From assembly GCA_030590485.1 (NCBI GenBank), contig JAUUYL010000013.1, forward strand, positions 1 through 42,599: a stretch of DNA of 42,599 nt, read 5' to 3'. Of this stretch, positions 8,174-16,838 are shown one piece after another. Each line of letters starts with the position of its first letter. Position 1 is the stretch's first letter. The DNA comes from Lentisphaerota bacterium. GTDB lineage: Bacteria > Verrucomicrobiota > Kiritimatiellia > UBA8416 > JAUUYL01. The notes under the pieces were generated by a model. The model saw nothing but the letters and a program-made list of their open reading frames with translations. It made no database searches and was not told the origin of the DNA. A program made the translations under genes and the position numbers.

Positions 8174-8250
8174 CAGATCCCCTCCTTGGAGGGGTGCCCG
8201 TCTTGTCCGCCGTAGCTCGTAGAGCGAAGGAGGAAGGGTGGGGTGGGTTG
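8174..8250. repeat. Dispersed palindromic element, second copy
   Basis: GATCCCCTCCTTGGAGGGGT is followed by TTGTCCGCCGTAGCTCG, AGAGCGAAGGAGGA and GGGTGGGGTGGGTTG. The parts match the inverted half of the element at 2896-3052. Confidence 0.75.
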
Positions 8251-8272
8251 ACATAAAGTGGAAGAGAGTTAG

Positions 8273-8488
8273 ATGGATAATTTTGTAATATTTATGGTCA
8301 TGTTTGTGACTATTATTGGGCCGTCAGCAGTTATTGCAGCTATTGGTTATGCCAGTATCAGGGCGCTTGGCAGGAATCCGTCAGCGGCACCAAAGATATT
8401 GCAGGCAATGATTGTTGCGCTGCTGTTTGCAGAGTCAATAGCGGTGATAGCTCTGTTGATACTGTTTCAGCTGTTTGGAAGAGGATGA
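8273..8488 (+). CDS. atpE: F-type ATPase subunit c (proteolipid)
   Basis: This 71-residue hairpin of two membrane helices has the polar loop RNP (34-36) and the ion-binding carboxylate Glu54 in the second helix (LLFAESIAVIALL). Aligned on the R-N/Q-P loop with the sodium-type c of Ilyobacter, Pro17, Glu54 and Ser55 match. The position of the Na+ ligand Gln is Ile21 and that of Thr67 is Ile56, so Na+ specificity is not supported and H+ is more likely. The usual GxGxGxGxG packing motif of helix 1 is degraded to GPSAVIAAIG, which may alter ring packing. GGAAGAGAG upstream is a plausible ribosome binding site. A hairpin follows the stop at once. No subunit a, the stator half of the ion channel, is found nearby. 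Confidence 0.9.
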   Translation: MDNFVIFMVMFVTIIGPSAVIAAIGYASIRALGRNPSAAPKILQAMIVALLFAESIAVIALLILFQLFGRG

Positions 8489-8525
8489 GGTGCCAAAGGC
8501 ACCGATGGTTAATGGTTGATGGTTT
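8489..8525. repeat. Hairpin plus ATGGTTR heptamers after atpE
   Basis: GGTGCC-AAA-GGCACC (8489-8503) begins at the base after the stop. It is followed by three 7-bp units ATGGTTA, ATGGTTG, ATGGTTT (8505-8525). Confidence 0.75.
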
Positions 8526-8628
8526 TGGGACAAGGTTAGCGGCGCAATGAAGAGTTTTGACCGCCCGCGCCCCCGCGCTAGATGCCCGGGATAATGCGGG
8601 TCAGATGGGAGAGTATAGGCTTTGGAAA

Positions 8629-8680
8629 TGCGCTCATAGAGCGCACGCTACATTGATGTAGAGTCGGCTCTGTGAGCCGA
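8629..8680. repeat. Three consecutive perfect hairpins between atpE and atpF
   Basis: TGCGCTC-ATA-GAGCGCA (8629-8645), CTACAT-TG-ATGTAG (8648-8661) and TCGGCTC-TGT-GAGCCGA (8664-8680) stand in a row. The 289-bp spacer 8489-8777 contains only such repeats and no credible gene. Confidence 0.8.
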
Positions 8681-8696
8681 TGGTATGATGAGGGAT

Positions 8697-8744
8697 TTAC
8701 GATTTTGAACGATTTAAACGACTATTAACTAATAACTAATAACT
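8697..8744. repeat. Heptamer repeats (AACGATT/TAAACGA, then CTAATAA)
   Basis: TACGATTTTGAACGATTTAA leads into CGACTATTAA and then TAACTAATAACTAATAACT. A 7-bp period is kept across most of the run, about 35 bp before the b/delta start. Confidence 0.7.
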
Positions 8745-8777
8745 GCAGAGGCTGAAAGCCGATGCATTGGGGGGAAC

Positions 8778-9515
8778 ATGGATACGTTGATGATATTGGT
8801 GCCGATAGTGGTCGTGAATGTTGTTATTCTCGGGCTTATTGTTTTTGTCGTAAAGAAATTACTTTTAAGCGATACAATGAAGGCTGTTGGCACAATCAAG
8901 CAGGTGGAAGCGGAGGTGCGTAAGAAGGAAGAAACGATCCGTATGGAAATCGATGTTCATGAGAAGGAATTTCTGACAAAGAAGACCGAAGCTGAAGCCG
9001 CGCTGGAGGAAAAACGTAAGGTATCGGAAGCGGAAGTTACCAAAATGAAGGAAAACGTCCTGAATGAGGCCAAGAAAGAGGGCAGCAACATTATAGAACA
9101 GGCGAAGAAGAATGAAGAGAAGTTCCGTCAGCAACTGGCTTTGGATATGGAAGATAAGGCTGTGGACTATGCCGGACAGGTGTTTCAAATGGTCAGCAGC
9201 GACATGATGAGCGTTGAGTTGAACAAGGCGTTGATTAGCGAACTGCTTGACGCACTTGAGGAAATAGATGCCAGCTCGATTACTATCGATGGTGATGGGG
9301 CCGAATTCACCTCCAGCCATCCTATAGAGCCTGATCAGAAAAATCGCCTGGAGGGATTGATAAAGGATAAGTTTGGACTGGAAATCAAGGTCGAGGAGAA
9401 GGTCGATGAGGCGGTTCTGGGCGGTTTGATACTTAAACTGGGAAGCCTGGAGATAGATGGAAGTCTCAGAAACAGGTATCAGGAAGCCGTGACGGAAGTA
9501 AAGAAATCAGCATAG
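8778..9515 (+). CDS. atpF: F-type ATPase b/delta fusion subunit (no delta N-terminal domain)
   Basis: The 245-residue protein starts with a hydrophobic helix (residues ~5-27), continues as a charged coiled coil (35-150) typical of stator subunit b, and ends in a delta C-terminal domain. The delta part shows SSHPIEPDQKNRLEGLI, FGLEIKVEEKVDEAVLGG and IDGSLRNRYQEAV, matching the usual VDPSLIGG...IDGSVR pattern. It is therefore a b-delta fusion, but it lacks the six-helix delta N-terminal domain that normally holds the top of F1. b-delta fusions are known in Actinobacteria, where the delta N-domain is kept. GGGGGGAAC upstream is a possible ribosome binding site. The stop lies in the loop of a 13-bp hairpin. 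How the stator holds F1 without the delta N-domain is unclear. Confidence 0.88.
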   Translation: MDTLMILVPIVVVNVVILGLIVFVVKKLLLSDTMKAVGTIKQVEAEVRKKEETIRMEIDVHEKEFLTKKTEAEAALEEKRKVSEAEVTKMKENVLNEAKKEGSNIIEQAKKNEEKFRQQLALDMEDKAVDYAGQVFQMVSSDMMSVELNKALISELLDALEEIDASSITIDGDGAEFTSSHPIEPDQKNRLEGLIKDKFGLEIKVEEKVDEAVLGGLILKLGSLEIDGSLRNRYQEAVTEVKKSA

Positions 9516-9527
9516 CTGATTTCTTTA
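9499..9527 (+). terminator. Perfect 13-bp hairpin spanning the b/delta stop codon
   Basis: TAAAGAAATCAGC-ATA-GCTGATTTCTTTA. The stop TAG (9513-9515) lies mainly in the loop. The descending arm is T-rich, so partial termination or attenuation before atpG is possible. Confidence 0.5.
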
Positions 9528-9584
9528 GCCAAGAGGGAGTAGAGATGAGACCGCATTTTAGATTTGATGATTGGGGTTGTGGGG

Positions 9585-9628
9585 GAGAACCCACCCCGCC
9601 TGACGGCACCCCTCCAAGGAGGGGATGG
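9585..9628. repeat. Dispersed palindromic element, third copy
   Basis: GAGAACCCACCCCGCC, TGACGGCACCCCTCC, AAGGAGGGGATGG; this is nearly identical to the left half of the element at 2896-3052. Confidence 0.8.
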
Positions 9629-9651
9629 ATTGTGGGCTCTGGGAAAGGCAT

Positions 9652-9680
9652 CGCGCAGAGGCGCAGAGGACGCAGAGAAG
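9652..9680. repeat. GCGCAGAG repeat used as leader of atpG
   Basis: CGCGCAGAGGCGCAGAGGACGC and a following AGAGAAG repeat an 8-9 bp word. The purine-rich tail (AGAGGAGAGGAGAG, to 9696) supplies the ribosome binding site of the gamma gene. Confidence 0.7.
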
Positions 9681-9702
9681 AGAAGAGGAGAGGAGAGTAT
9701 TT

Positions 9703-10668
9703 GTGCTGCTAAGTGAGCTAAAGAAAGAACTCGATTTCAGTACGGATCTGCTTAGCCTTATTGATACGCTCAAGAATGTTGCCGGAGCAAAGTATCATAT
9801 GCTCGAGAAACAGAAGGAGCGTTTTGATGAGTTCATGGATGCGTTCTCTGATTTCTTTCGTATTGTTAATCTTGTGGAAGTGAGCAGTCCTCTCGTTGAT
9901 ATCGAGTCAGACGTTCTTGGTGTCATAGTTGTGACTTCTGATTCGGGTTTTATGGGCGGCCTTAATAACGGGGTAATACGTGCTGCTTTGGCTTTGCAGG
10001 GAGATCGTCCGCCCGAACAGATGTCCTTCGTGGTTCTGGGAGACAAGGGTGCTGGAAGTTTTAGTGATGCGGGACGGGATTTCAAATTCTTCCCTGGGGC
10101 AACGGAGGAGACCATTTATGAACAGGCGGTAGAGATTAAGGACTATATTGTCAATGAAGTCCTTGAGGGCAGGATGGGGAAGGTCGTAATGGTTTATCCG
10201 CGCCCTATCTCGTTTACCGCGCAGGAAGTAGCGACTGTCGACATATTGCCTTGCTCTGAGCTTTTCGATAAGGATTCGGATACAGGTATTGCTGCGCGAA
10301 TAGAAGGTAAAGGGCTGATCGCCGAATCCAGCAAGGTGATAGTTGAATCGTCTTACAGTGATATGTTGAGCTATCTGGTTGGGGTCTGGGTCACTTCGAT
10401 ATTGGCGCTGCTGTTCGAGGATAGTAAATTGTCAGAGTATTCGGCGCGCGCGATGCACCTTGAAGGAAGCTTTCAGAAGATCGAGGAGTCTCATGGCAAA
10501 CTGAAGCATAAGGTCTCAAAAGCTACTCATGAACTTATCGATAAGGGTATGAGGGAATGTCATGCCGCCAAGCAGATCAAGGAAAAGAAGAAAAAGAAGA
10601 AAAAGAAATTGAAGGATCAGGAATCTCGTCTTGCCGCCGAGGAAAGAGAGAATAAGGCTGCAGCATAG
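9703..10668 (+). CDS. atpG: F-type ATPase gamma subunit, divergent, Lys-rich C-terminal tail
   Basis: A GTG start at 9703 is chosen because GGAGAGGAGAG lies seven bases upstream; the frame is open further back but only through repeat DNA. The 321-residue product has the gamma layout: an N-terminal helix (LKKELDFSTDLLSLIDTLKN, then VAGAKYHML), a Rossmann-like middle with SDSGFMGGLNNGVI (usually SDRGLCGGFN), and a C-terminal helix from SARAMHLEGSF onward. The highly conserved RQAxITxE stretch of the C-terminal helix is not recognisable. Instead the helix continues into a run of lysines (KEKKKKKKKK) and ends about 28 residues later than normal. The rotor is conserved in outline but its upper bearing end is remodelled. 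Confidence 0.85.
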   Translation: MLLSELKKELDFSTDLLSLIDTLKNVAGAKYHMLEKQKERFDEFMDAFSDFFRIVNLVEVSSPLVDIESDVLGVIVVTSDSGFMGGLNNGVIRAALALQGDRPPEQMSFVVLGDKGAGSFSDAGRDFKFFPGATEETIYEQAVEIKDYIVNEVLEGRMGKVVMVYPRPISFTAQEVATVDILPCSELFDKDSDTGIAARIEGKGLIAESSKVIVESSYSDMLSYLVGVWVTSILALLFEDSKLSEYSARAMHLEGSFQKIEESHGKLKHKVSKATHELIDKGMRECHAAKQIKEKKKKKKKKLKDQESRLAAEERENKAAA

Positions 10669-10672
10669 ATTT

Positions 10673-12102
<1,430 letters not shown>

Positions 12103-12108
12103 GGAGGT

Positions 12109-12137
12109 AGGTTTTAGGGGTGCAGGCACTTAAAACC
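12109..12137 (+). terminator. Imperfect hairpin after atpD
   Basis: AGGTTTTA pairs with TAAAACCT, and an inner GTGC pairs with GCAC. It lies seven bases after the stop and directly before gspE. Without a T-run it may not stop transcription into the secretion genes. Confidence 0.4.
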
Positions 12138-12152
12138 TGATGTGGTGATATT

Positions 12153-13784
12153 ATGAAACTTGCTGATAGATTGGTAGAGAAGGGGTTGTTGACGAAGGCG
12201 CAGCTTGAAAAGGCTTCGACGTTGTCGCGGGAGACCTATAAGCCGTTGCCTCAGATTATTCGTGAAGAGAATCTGGTCAGTGAAGCGGATCTTCTTGGCG
12301 TAATGGCAGAACATCATGGCATGGATTTTGTCGTTCTTGCCGATATAGCCATTAACCAGAAGGCGATTAAGAGCGTCTCGGCCAAGCTGGCTGCGCATTA
12401 TTCCGTTATGCCAACTGACCTGGATGGCTCTACATTGACACTTGCGGTGTCTAATCCTTTGGACATGGGGCCGGTTGAGGATATAGAGACTAATCTGGGT
12501 CTGCGTGTTCGGCGCGTGCTTGCATGTCACGAAGACATAATGAAGGCATTACGCAAGCATTATGGCGTTGGCGCCGATACCGTTGAGAAAATACTCGCTG
12601 GAACATCTGATCATGATGATGTCATTGTGCTCGAGGAATCTCATGATCTTGAGAAGATGGCTGAGGATGCGTCTGTCGTAAAACTGGTTAATCAGCTTCT
12701 GCAGGAGGCTATCAAGGATCGTGCTACTGATATTCATTTCGAAATGCACCGGGGTGAGATTGTTGTGCGTCGCAGGATTGATGGTATCATGTACGACACA
12801 AGCATTCCCAAGAATATGCTTCTGCTTTATCCGGCAATCGTCTCGAGGATAAAGTTGATGTCCGGCTTGAATATTGTGGAGAGACGAATGCCGCAGGATG
12901 GCCGTGCAAGGGTCAAGATACAAAGCGCAAACTATGACTTACGGATATCTATCGTTCCCGCTATCCATGGCGAGGATATCGTTATCAGGATATTGCCGTC
13001 CACAATGCTGTTCGATATAGGGAAGCTCGGGTATTCCGATGAGCATCAGAAGTTGCTGTCTCATTATATCAACCAGCCGCACGGTATCATCTTTGTGACA
13101 GGTCCGACGGGAAGCGGCAAGAGTACCACTCTGTACGCCTGCATGAGTCAGCTTAACACCAGGGATCGAAAGATTATTACGATTGAAGATCCTGTGGAGT
13201 ATGAGCTGAGGGGGATAACTCAGACTCAGGTCAATACGAAGATAGGATTGACGTTCGCTCATTCCCTGCGAAGTATGTTAAGGCATGATCCAGATATAAT
13301 GATGGTCGGTGAGGTTAGAGATAAGGAGACCGCAGAAATAGCCACAGCCACCGCGATGACCGGACACCTTGTGCTGAGCACATTGCATACAAATGACGCG
13401 GCTGGAGGTGCTGTACGTTTGATCGATATGGGCATCGATCCCTATCTGGTCACTTCAACAGTACAGCTGTTTATCGCGCAGAGACTCGTCAGGGTGATTT
13501 GTCCTGATTGCAGGGAGAGTTATGAGGCTGGAGGCAGGACTCTTTACAGGGGTGCTGGATGTAAGAAATGTAATAAAAGCGGGTTCCAGGGGCGCGTGGC
13601 GATAGCTGAGTTTCTGCCGTTGATTCCGGAGATACAGGAACTGATCATAGCAAGATCATCGGCAAAGGAAATCCGTGAGAAAGCAAATTCGCTTGGAATG
13701 AAAACCCTGAGTCAGGATGGCGAGGACAAGGTAACGCAGGGTATCACAACGGTCGAAGAACTTTTACGAGTAACATCGATTTAG
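12153..13784 (+). CDS. gspE: Type II secretion / type IV pilus assembly ATPase GspE/PilB
   Basis: The 543-residue cytoplasmic hexameric ATPase drives pseudopilus extension. The N-terminal T2SSE/MshEN domain (1-140) begins LADRLVEKGLLTKAQLEKA. The catalytic core has Walker A GPTGSGKST, the Asp box ITIEDPVE, Walker B MMVGEVRDKETAE and the His box HLVLSTLHTNDA. Two zinc-binding pairs, CPDC and CKKC, follow near residues 450-475, then the GRVAIAEFL stretch typical of GspE/PilB. All catalytic motifs are intact. It heads a run of pseudopilin and assembly genes on the same strand. The lack of PilT- or PilC-type partners leaves secretion system versus pilus open. Confidence 0.96.
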   Translation: MKLADRLVEKGLLTKAQLEKASTLSRETYKPLPQIIREENLVSEADLLGVMAEHHGMDFVVLADIAINQKAIKSVSAKLAAHYSVMPTDLDGSTLTLAVSNPLDMGPVEDIETNLGLRVRRVLACHEDIMKALRKHYGVGADTVEKILAGTSDHDDVIVLEESHDLEKMAEDASVVKLVNQLLQEAIKDRATDIHFEMHRGEIVVRRRIDGIMYDTSIPKNMLLLYPAIVSRIKLMSGLNIVERRMPQDGRARVKIQSANYDLRISIVPAIHGEDIVIRILPSTMLFDIGKLGYSDEHQKLLSHYINQPHGIIFVTGPTGSGKSTTLYACMSQLNTRDRKIITIEDPVEYELRGITQTQVNTKIGLTFAHSLRSMLRHDPDIMMVGEVRDKETAEIATATAMTGHLVLSTLHTNDAAGGAVRLIDMGIDPYLVTSTVQLFIAQRLVRVICPDCRESYEAGGRTLYRGAGCKKCNKSGFQGRVAIAEFLPLIPEIQELIIARSSAKEIREKANSLGMKTLSQDGEDKVTQGITTVEELLRVTSI

Positions 13785-13800
13785 GCGGGCTGCGCCCGCC
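13784..13800. repeat. Perfect hairpin at the gspE stop
   Basis: GGCGGGC-TGC-GCCCGCC, a 7-bp stem whose first base is the last base of the stop codon. Confidence 0.65.
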
Positions 13801-13803
13801 GAC

Positions 13804-13845
13804 GGTGGACGGTGGACGGTGGACTAACGACTCAAACGATTTACA
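13804..13845. repeat. Heptamer repeat GGTGGAC x3 and AACGACT/CAAACGA before gspF
   Basis: Three exact GGTGGAC units (13804-13824) lead into TAACGACTCAAACGATTTAC directly before the gspF ATG. No Shine-Dalgarno is visible. Confidence 0.85.
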
Positions 13846-15054
13846 ATGAAAACATACATCTATAAAGCTAAGGTTGGGCCCGGCAAGGAAGTGGAGGGCG
13901 AGTTACAGGCTGAGTCCAGCGATGCTGCGGCGGCGAGTCTGGATGCTTTAGGTTATGTGCCGGTTTCGGTGAAGGAGAAGCCTGTTGGCTCTGGCGGATC
14001 GGTAAAAAGTGCTTTCCGCCGCAGGGTCAGCTTCAGGGATGTCACGGTCTTTACGCGTCAGCTGGCGAGTCTTACCAAATCGGGTGTCCCGATATTGAGG
14101 GCGTTATCAACTATAGCGGAACAGACCGAGAACCCGGAGTTTGCCGTTGTCGTTCAGGATATAGAAGGTATTGTGAGGGATGGTAATATGCTCTCCGGGG
14201 CGCTCAAGAAATATCCAGAACTTTTTCCAGAGTTGTATGTCAGCATGATTCGAGCCGGGGAGTCTGGCGGGGTATTGGAAAACATTCTTTTCCGGCTTTC
14301 CGAGGCACGGGAAAGTGAGGACGAGCTGACGAGGAAAGTGAAGTCCGCAGTCGCGTATCCTCTGCTTATTGTAATCGTGGGAATAATAACGGTTGGCGTG
14401 CTGTTGACATTCTTTTTGCCTAAGATTGTGGTTCTTTTTAAGGATTATGATGATTTGCCTCTGCCTACCAGGATGATAATGGGGTTGAGCGATTTCTTTG
14501 CAGGCTATTGGGCATGGATGATTGTGATCGTAATGCTTATGGCTGTGATTTTCAAGAAGCTGGCGTCGATGGAAAAGGGCCGCACATTTGTCGATAGAAT
14601 AAAAATACGCTTTCCGCTGGTAGGAAAGTTTATTCTGCTTTCTGATATTGCCCGTTTCGCAAGGACTCTGGCACTCTTAATCGATGCGGGAATCTCTATA
14701 GACAGGGCTCTTGACCTCAGTGCTGATACACTGAGTAATTCTTTGCTTAGAGAAGAAATTAAAATCCTGAAGCGAAAGACGGTTCAGGAAGGAGCGTCAG
14801 TATCGAGTGGCTTGAAGAACTCTGAATATTTCCCACCGCTTGTCTCTAATATGACGGCTGTGGGCGAAGAGGGCGGACGCATGGATGAATCTTTACTGGA
14901 AGTGGCAGACTTCTACGACAAGGAGATTGATACGTTGAGCAAAATGGCTACGAGCCTGTTGGAGCCAATACTTATTCTGGTTGTAGGGCTTATTGTCGGG
15001 TTTATTGTCGCTTCCATGTTGTTGCCAATATTCCAGCTGGGAACGTCGTTGTAG
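13846..15054 (+). CDS. gspF: Type II secretion / pilus inner-membrane platform protein GspF/PilC
   Basis: The 402-residue polytopic protein organises the inner-membrane platform and interacts with GspE. It opens with the short YKAKVGPGKEVEGELQAES domain, then has two T2SSF helical repeats. The first contains FTRQLASLTKSGVPILRAL and SMIRAGESGG; the second contains FARTLALLIDAGISIDRAL and MTAVGEEGGRMDESL. Membrane helices lie near residues 170-195, 220-240 and 370-395. Length and motifs are normal for the family. Confidence 0.96.
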   Translation: MKTYIYKAKVGPGKEVEGELQAESSDAAAASLDALGYVPVSVKEKPVGSGGSVKSAFRRRVSFRDVTVFTRQLASLTKSGVPILRALSTIAEQTENPEFAVVVQDIEGIVRDGNMLSGALKKYPELFPELYVSMIRAGESGGVLENILFRLSEARESEDELTRKVKSAVAYPLLIVIVGIITVGVLLTFFLPKIVVLFKDYDDLPLPTRMIMGLSDFFAGYWAWMIVIVMLMAVIFKKLASMEKGRTFVDRIKIRFPLVGKFILLSDIARFARTLALLIDAGISIDRALDLSADTLSNSLLREEIKILKRKTVQEGASVSSGLKNSEYFPPLVSNMTAVGEEGGRMDESLLEVADFYDKEIDTLSKMATSLLEPILILVVGLIVGFIVASMLLPIFQLGTSL

Positions 15055-15075
15055 GCGGGTGTCGGGTGTTGAGGG
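15055..15075. repeat. Heptamer repeat at the gspF 3' end
   Basis: GCGGGTG, TCGGGTG, TTGAGGG: three 7-bp units directly after the stop codon. Confidence 0.6.
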
Positions 15076-15079
15076 AAGA

Positions 15080-15162
15080 GACTTATGGGCTTAGGAATGA
15101 AGAGAATTAGCCGCCGATGAACGCCGATGAACGCCGATGGGAAGGGATTTGATTGTGGGCTC
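15080..15162. repeat. GCCGATG composite repeat, single copy
   Basis: GACTTATGGGCTTAGGAATGA, AGAGAATTAG, three GCCGATG-type units, then GATTTGATTGTGGGCTCGG. It is the same composite as the array at 7547-7866. Confidence 0.8.
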
Positions 15163-15191
15163 GGTGCTGATGGGTTTAGAAAAATTTACAG

Positions 15192-15262
15192 AAGGTAACA
15201 AAGGTAATGAAGGTAGAGACTTGTGGGCTCTGTTCACGTTTTACGTTTCACGTTTCACTCTT
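15192..15262. repeat. 9-bp (AAGGTAAYR) and 7-bp (CACGTTT) repeats overlapping a gene start
   Basis: AAGGTAACA, AAGGTAATG, AAGGTAGAG (15192-15218) contain the ATG at 15207. CACGTTT, TACGTTT, CACGTTT, CACTCTT (15235-15262) encode part of the signal peptide of the same gene. Confidence 0.75.
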
Positions 15263-16025
15263 CGTTTCACTCTTCTTGTTTTCTTCGCAGGTTCTTTTTG
15301 CGGGGTCCGAGTGGAAGCTGACTAAGGGTAAGCATTTCGTAATCCATTACAAAGAGGATAAGAAATTCTCTGAGCAGGTTCTGCGACAGGCGGAGAAGCA
15401 TTATAAGCGAATCACTCATGATCTCGGATATACCAAGCATGGGAATTTCTGGCTGTGGGATAATAGAGCAAATATATATCTTTATTCAACAAGGGAGAAG
15501 TTTGTTAAGGCGGTGGGGGCCCCGAAATGGGCGACAGGAAAGGCGGATTACGAGAAAAGGACCATAGCTGGAGTCGAAACCAGTCAGACCTTCCTCGAGT
15601 CCGTGCTTCCGCATGAGATGGGGCATTTGGTGTTCAGGGATTTTATAGGCTTTAAGAATAAGGCACCCCTGTGGCTGGATGAAGGTGTTGCCCAGTGGGC
15701 GGACAAAGAAACCAATATCAGGGCTGAAAGAGCCGCTGTTCGTTTATATAAAAAGAAGCAATTGATGTCTCTTGCCGCTTTGACTGCCATGGATGTCAGA
15801 AAAGTCACTGATACAGGGAAAGCCGCTGAATTTTATGCTCAGGCTGCCAGCCTGGTCGGGTTTATGATCGAGAAATATGGAGCAGAAAGGTTCACTAAGT
15901 TTTGCAGAAAACTCAGGGATGAGAGTTCCATTGACGATGCTTTAAGATTTACATATCCAGAAGGATTGCGTAGTATAGACGAGCTTGAACGACAGTGGTT
16001 AAAAAGTTTCGGAGGTGCAAAATGA
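15207..16025 (+). CDS. Exported gluzincin-type zinc metallopeptidase (peptidase MA / DUF1570-like)
   Basis: The 272-residue protein has an N-terminal hydrophobic export signal (VSLFVSLFLFSSQVLFA, cleavage near residue 33). Its zinc site is HEMGH, with a downstream Glu in LWLDEGVAQW, as in the peptidase MA clan, so it should be an active periplasmic or envelope peptidase. The start is ATG 15207. This start and the signal peptide are encoded in 9-bp and 7-bp repeats of the kind otherwise found between genes. It lies between gspF and gspG and its stop overlaps the gspG start (ATGA), so it is co-expressed with the secretion genes. It has no prepilin peptidase (GspO/PilD) features; the substrate is unknown. 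Confidence 0.82.
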   Translation: MKVETCGLCSRFTFHVSLFVSLFLFSSQVLFAGSEWKLTKGKHFVIHYKEDKKFSEQVLRQAEKHYKRITHDLGYTKHGNFWLWDNRANIYLYSTREKFVKAVGAPKWATGKADYEKRTIAGVETSQTFLESVLPHEMGHLVFRDFIGFKNKAPLWLDEGVAQWADKETNIRAERAAVRLYKKKQLMSLAALTAMDVRKVTDTGKAAEFYAQAASLVGFMIEKYGAERFTKFCRKLRDESSIDDALRFTYPEGLRSIDELERQWLKSFGGAK

Positions 16026-16417
16026 TTAAGGATAGAGCTAGATCGGGCTTCACGTTAATTGAGCTTATGGTGGTCGTGATTATTATTGCGGCACTTGCAG
16101 GTATGGTGCTTCCGAGAGTGTTGCCAGCATCTGACGCGGCTAAGGCCAAGATTGCCAGAGGTGACATTGCAAATATAACTACCTCAATACAGCTTTACAA
16201 ACTTCATGAAGGTTCGTATCCCAAGAGTCTTGCGGACCTGCGCAAGAAATCGACATCCGGGGATTGGAAGGGTTCTTATCTGGAAAAGGCGGCTATTGAC
16301 CCCTGGAAACGCATGTATCATTACAAATATCCCGGCGGGCACGATAGCACGTTTGATTTGTGGTCAGACGGTGCCGAGACGTTAACTGCTGACGACAACA
16401 TAAACAGCTGGGAGTGA
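16022..16417 (+). CDS. gspG: Major pseudopilin GspG
   Basis: The 131-residue pseudopilin has a short leader, prepilin cleavage at G|FTLIELMVVVIII with Glu at +5, and the GspG pattern (DIANITTSIQLYKLHEGSYP, AAIDPWKRMYHY, FDLWSDGAE). ATG 16022 is preferred over an earlier ATG at 15995 because GGAGGT precedes it by six bases and it overlaps the previous stop by four bases. It forms the shaft of the pseudopilus. The C-terminal calcium-site region of GspG (Asp-rich) is represented by SDGAETLTADD. Confidence 0.95.
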   Translation: MIKDRARSGFTLIELMVVVIIIAALAGMVLPRVLPASDAAKAKIARGDIANITTSIQLYKLHEGSYPKSLADLRKKSTSGDWKGSYLEKAAIDPWKRMYHYKYPGGHDSTFDLWSDGAETLTADDNINSWE

Positions 16418-16836
16418 GCGCTCTGTTGCCTAAACGATTAATGCATGCGCGGAGTCGGAGTGGTTTCACTCTGGTCGAACTTCTTATTTCCGTAGTAATA
16501 CTCTCTATTGGTGTTGTTGCTGTGTTGCATGCCTTTGAGAGATCCTTGTTTGCCCTTGGCTCCGCACGTGACCATCTCTGGTCCAATCTCCTGATTCGAG
16601 AGAAAATATCCGAGATAGAGGTCGGGCTGATTACTGGCGACAGTGAATCTATTGATTCCGGCATGGGCGATTTCGATGAGCCGTATGAAGGCTTTGCCTG
16701 GGAGTCATCTAATGAAGAGTTTGCCATACAGGAGTCGGCAGAAGGCGTCACAAACAAGGTCTTGTCTATAGAGCTGACGATATGGCGTCGCGGTGTTAAC
16801 AGGGATTATGTGGTGCAAACCCTTAGAGCTTATTGA
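16414..16836 (+). CDS. gspI: Minor pseudopilin GspI-like
   Basis: The 140-residue protein (132 if ATG 16441 is used) has the prepilin motif SGFTLVELLISVVIL, a LLIREKISEIE stretch typical of GspI, and a small beta domain with a Trp near WESSNEEF. The listed start is a GTG overlapping the gspG stop; ATG 16441 gives a more usual leader (MHARSRSG). Its place between gspG and gspJ supports GspI over GspH. Confidence 0.82.
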   Translation: MSALLPKRLMHARSRSGFTLVELLISVVILSIGVVAVLHAFERSLFALGSARDHLWSNLLIREKISEIEVGLITGDSESIDSGMGDFDEPYEGFAWESSNEEFAIQESAEGVTNKVLSIELTIWRRGVNRDYVVQTLRAY

Positions 16837-16838
16837 TA

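Noticed and set aside
8273-8488. Na+-specific c subunit
   Set aside because: The Glu-Ser pair and Pro match the sodium type, but the Gln and Thr ligands are replaced by Ile, so the full Na+ signature is missing.
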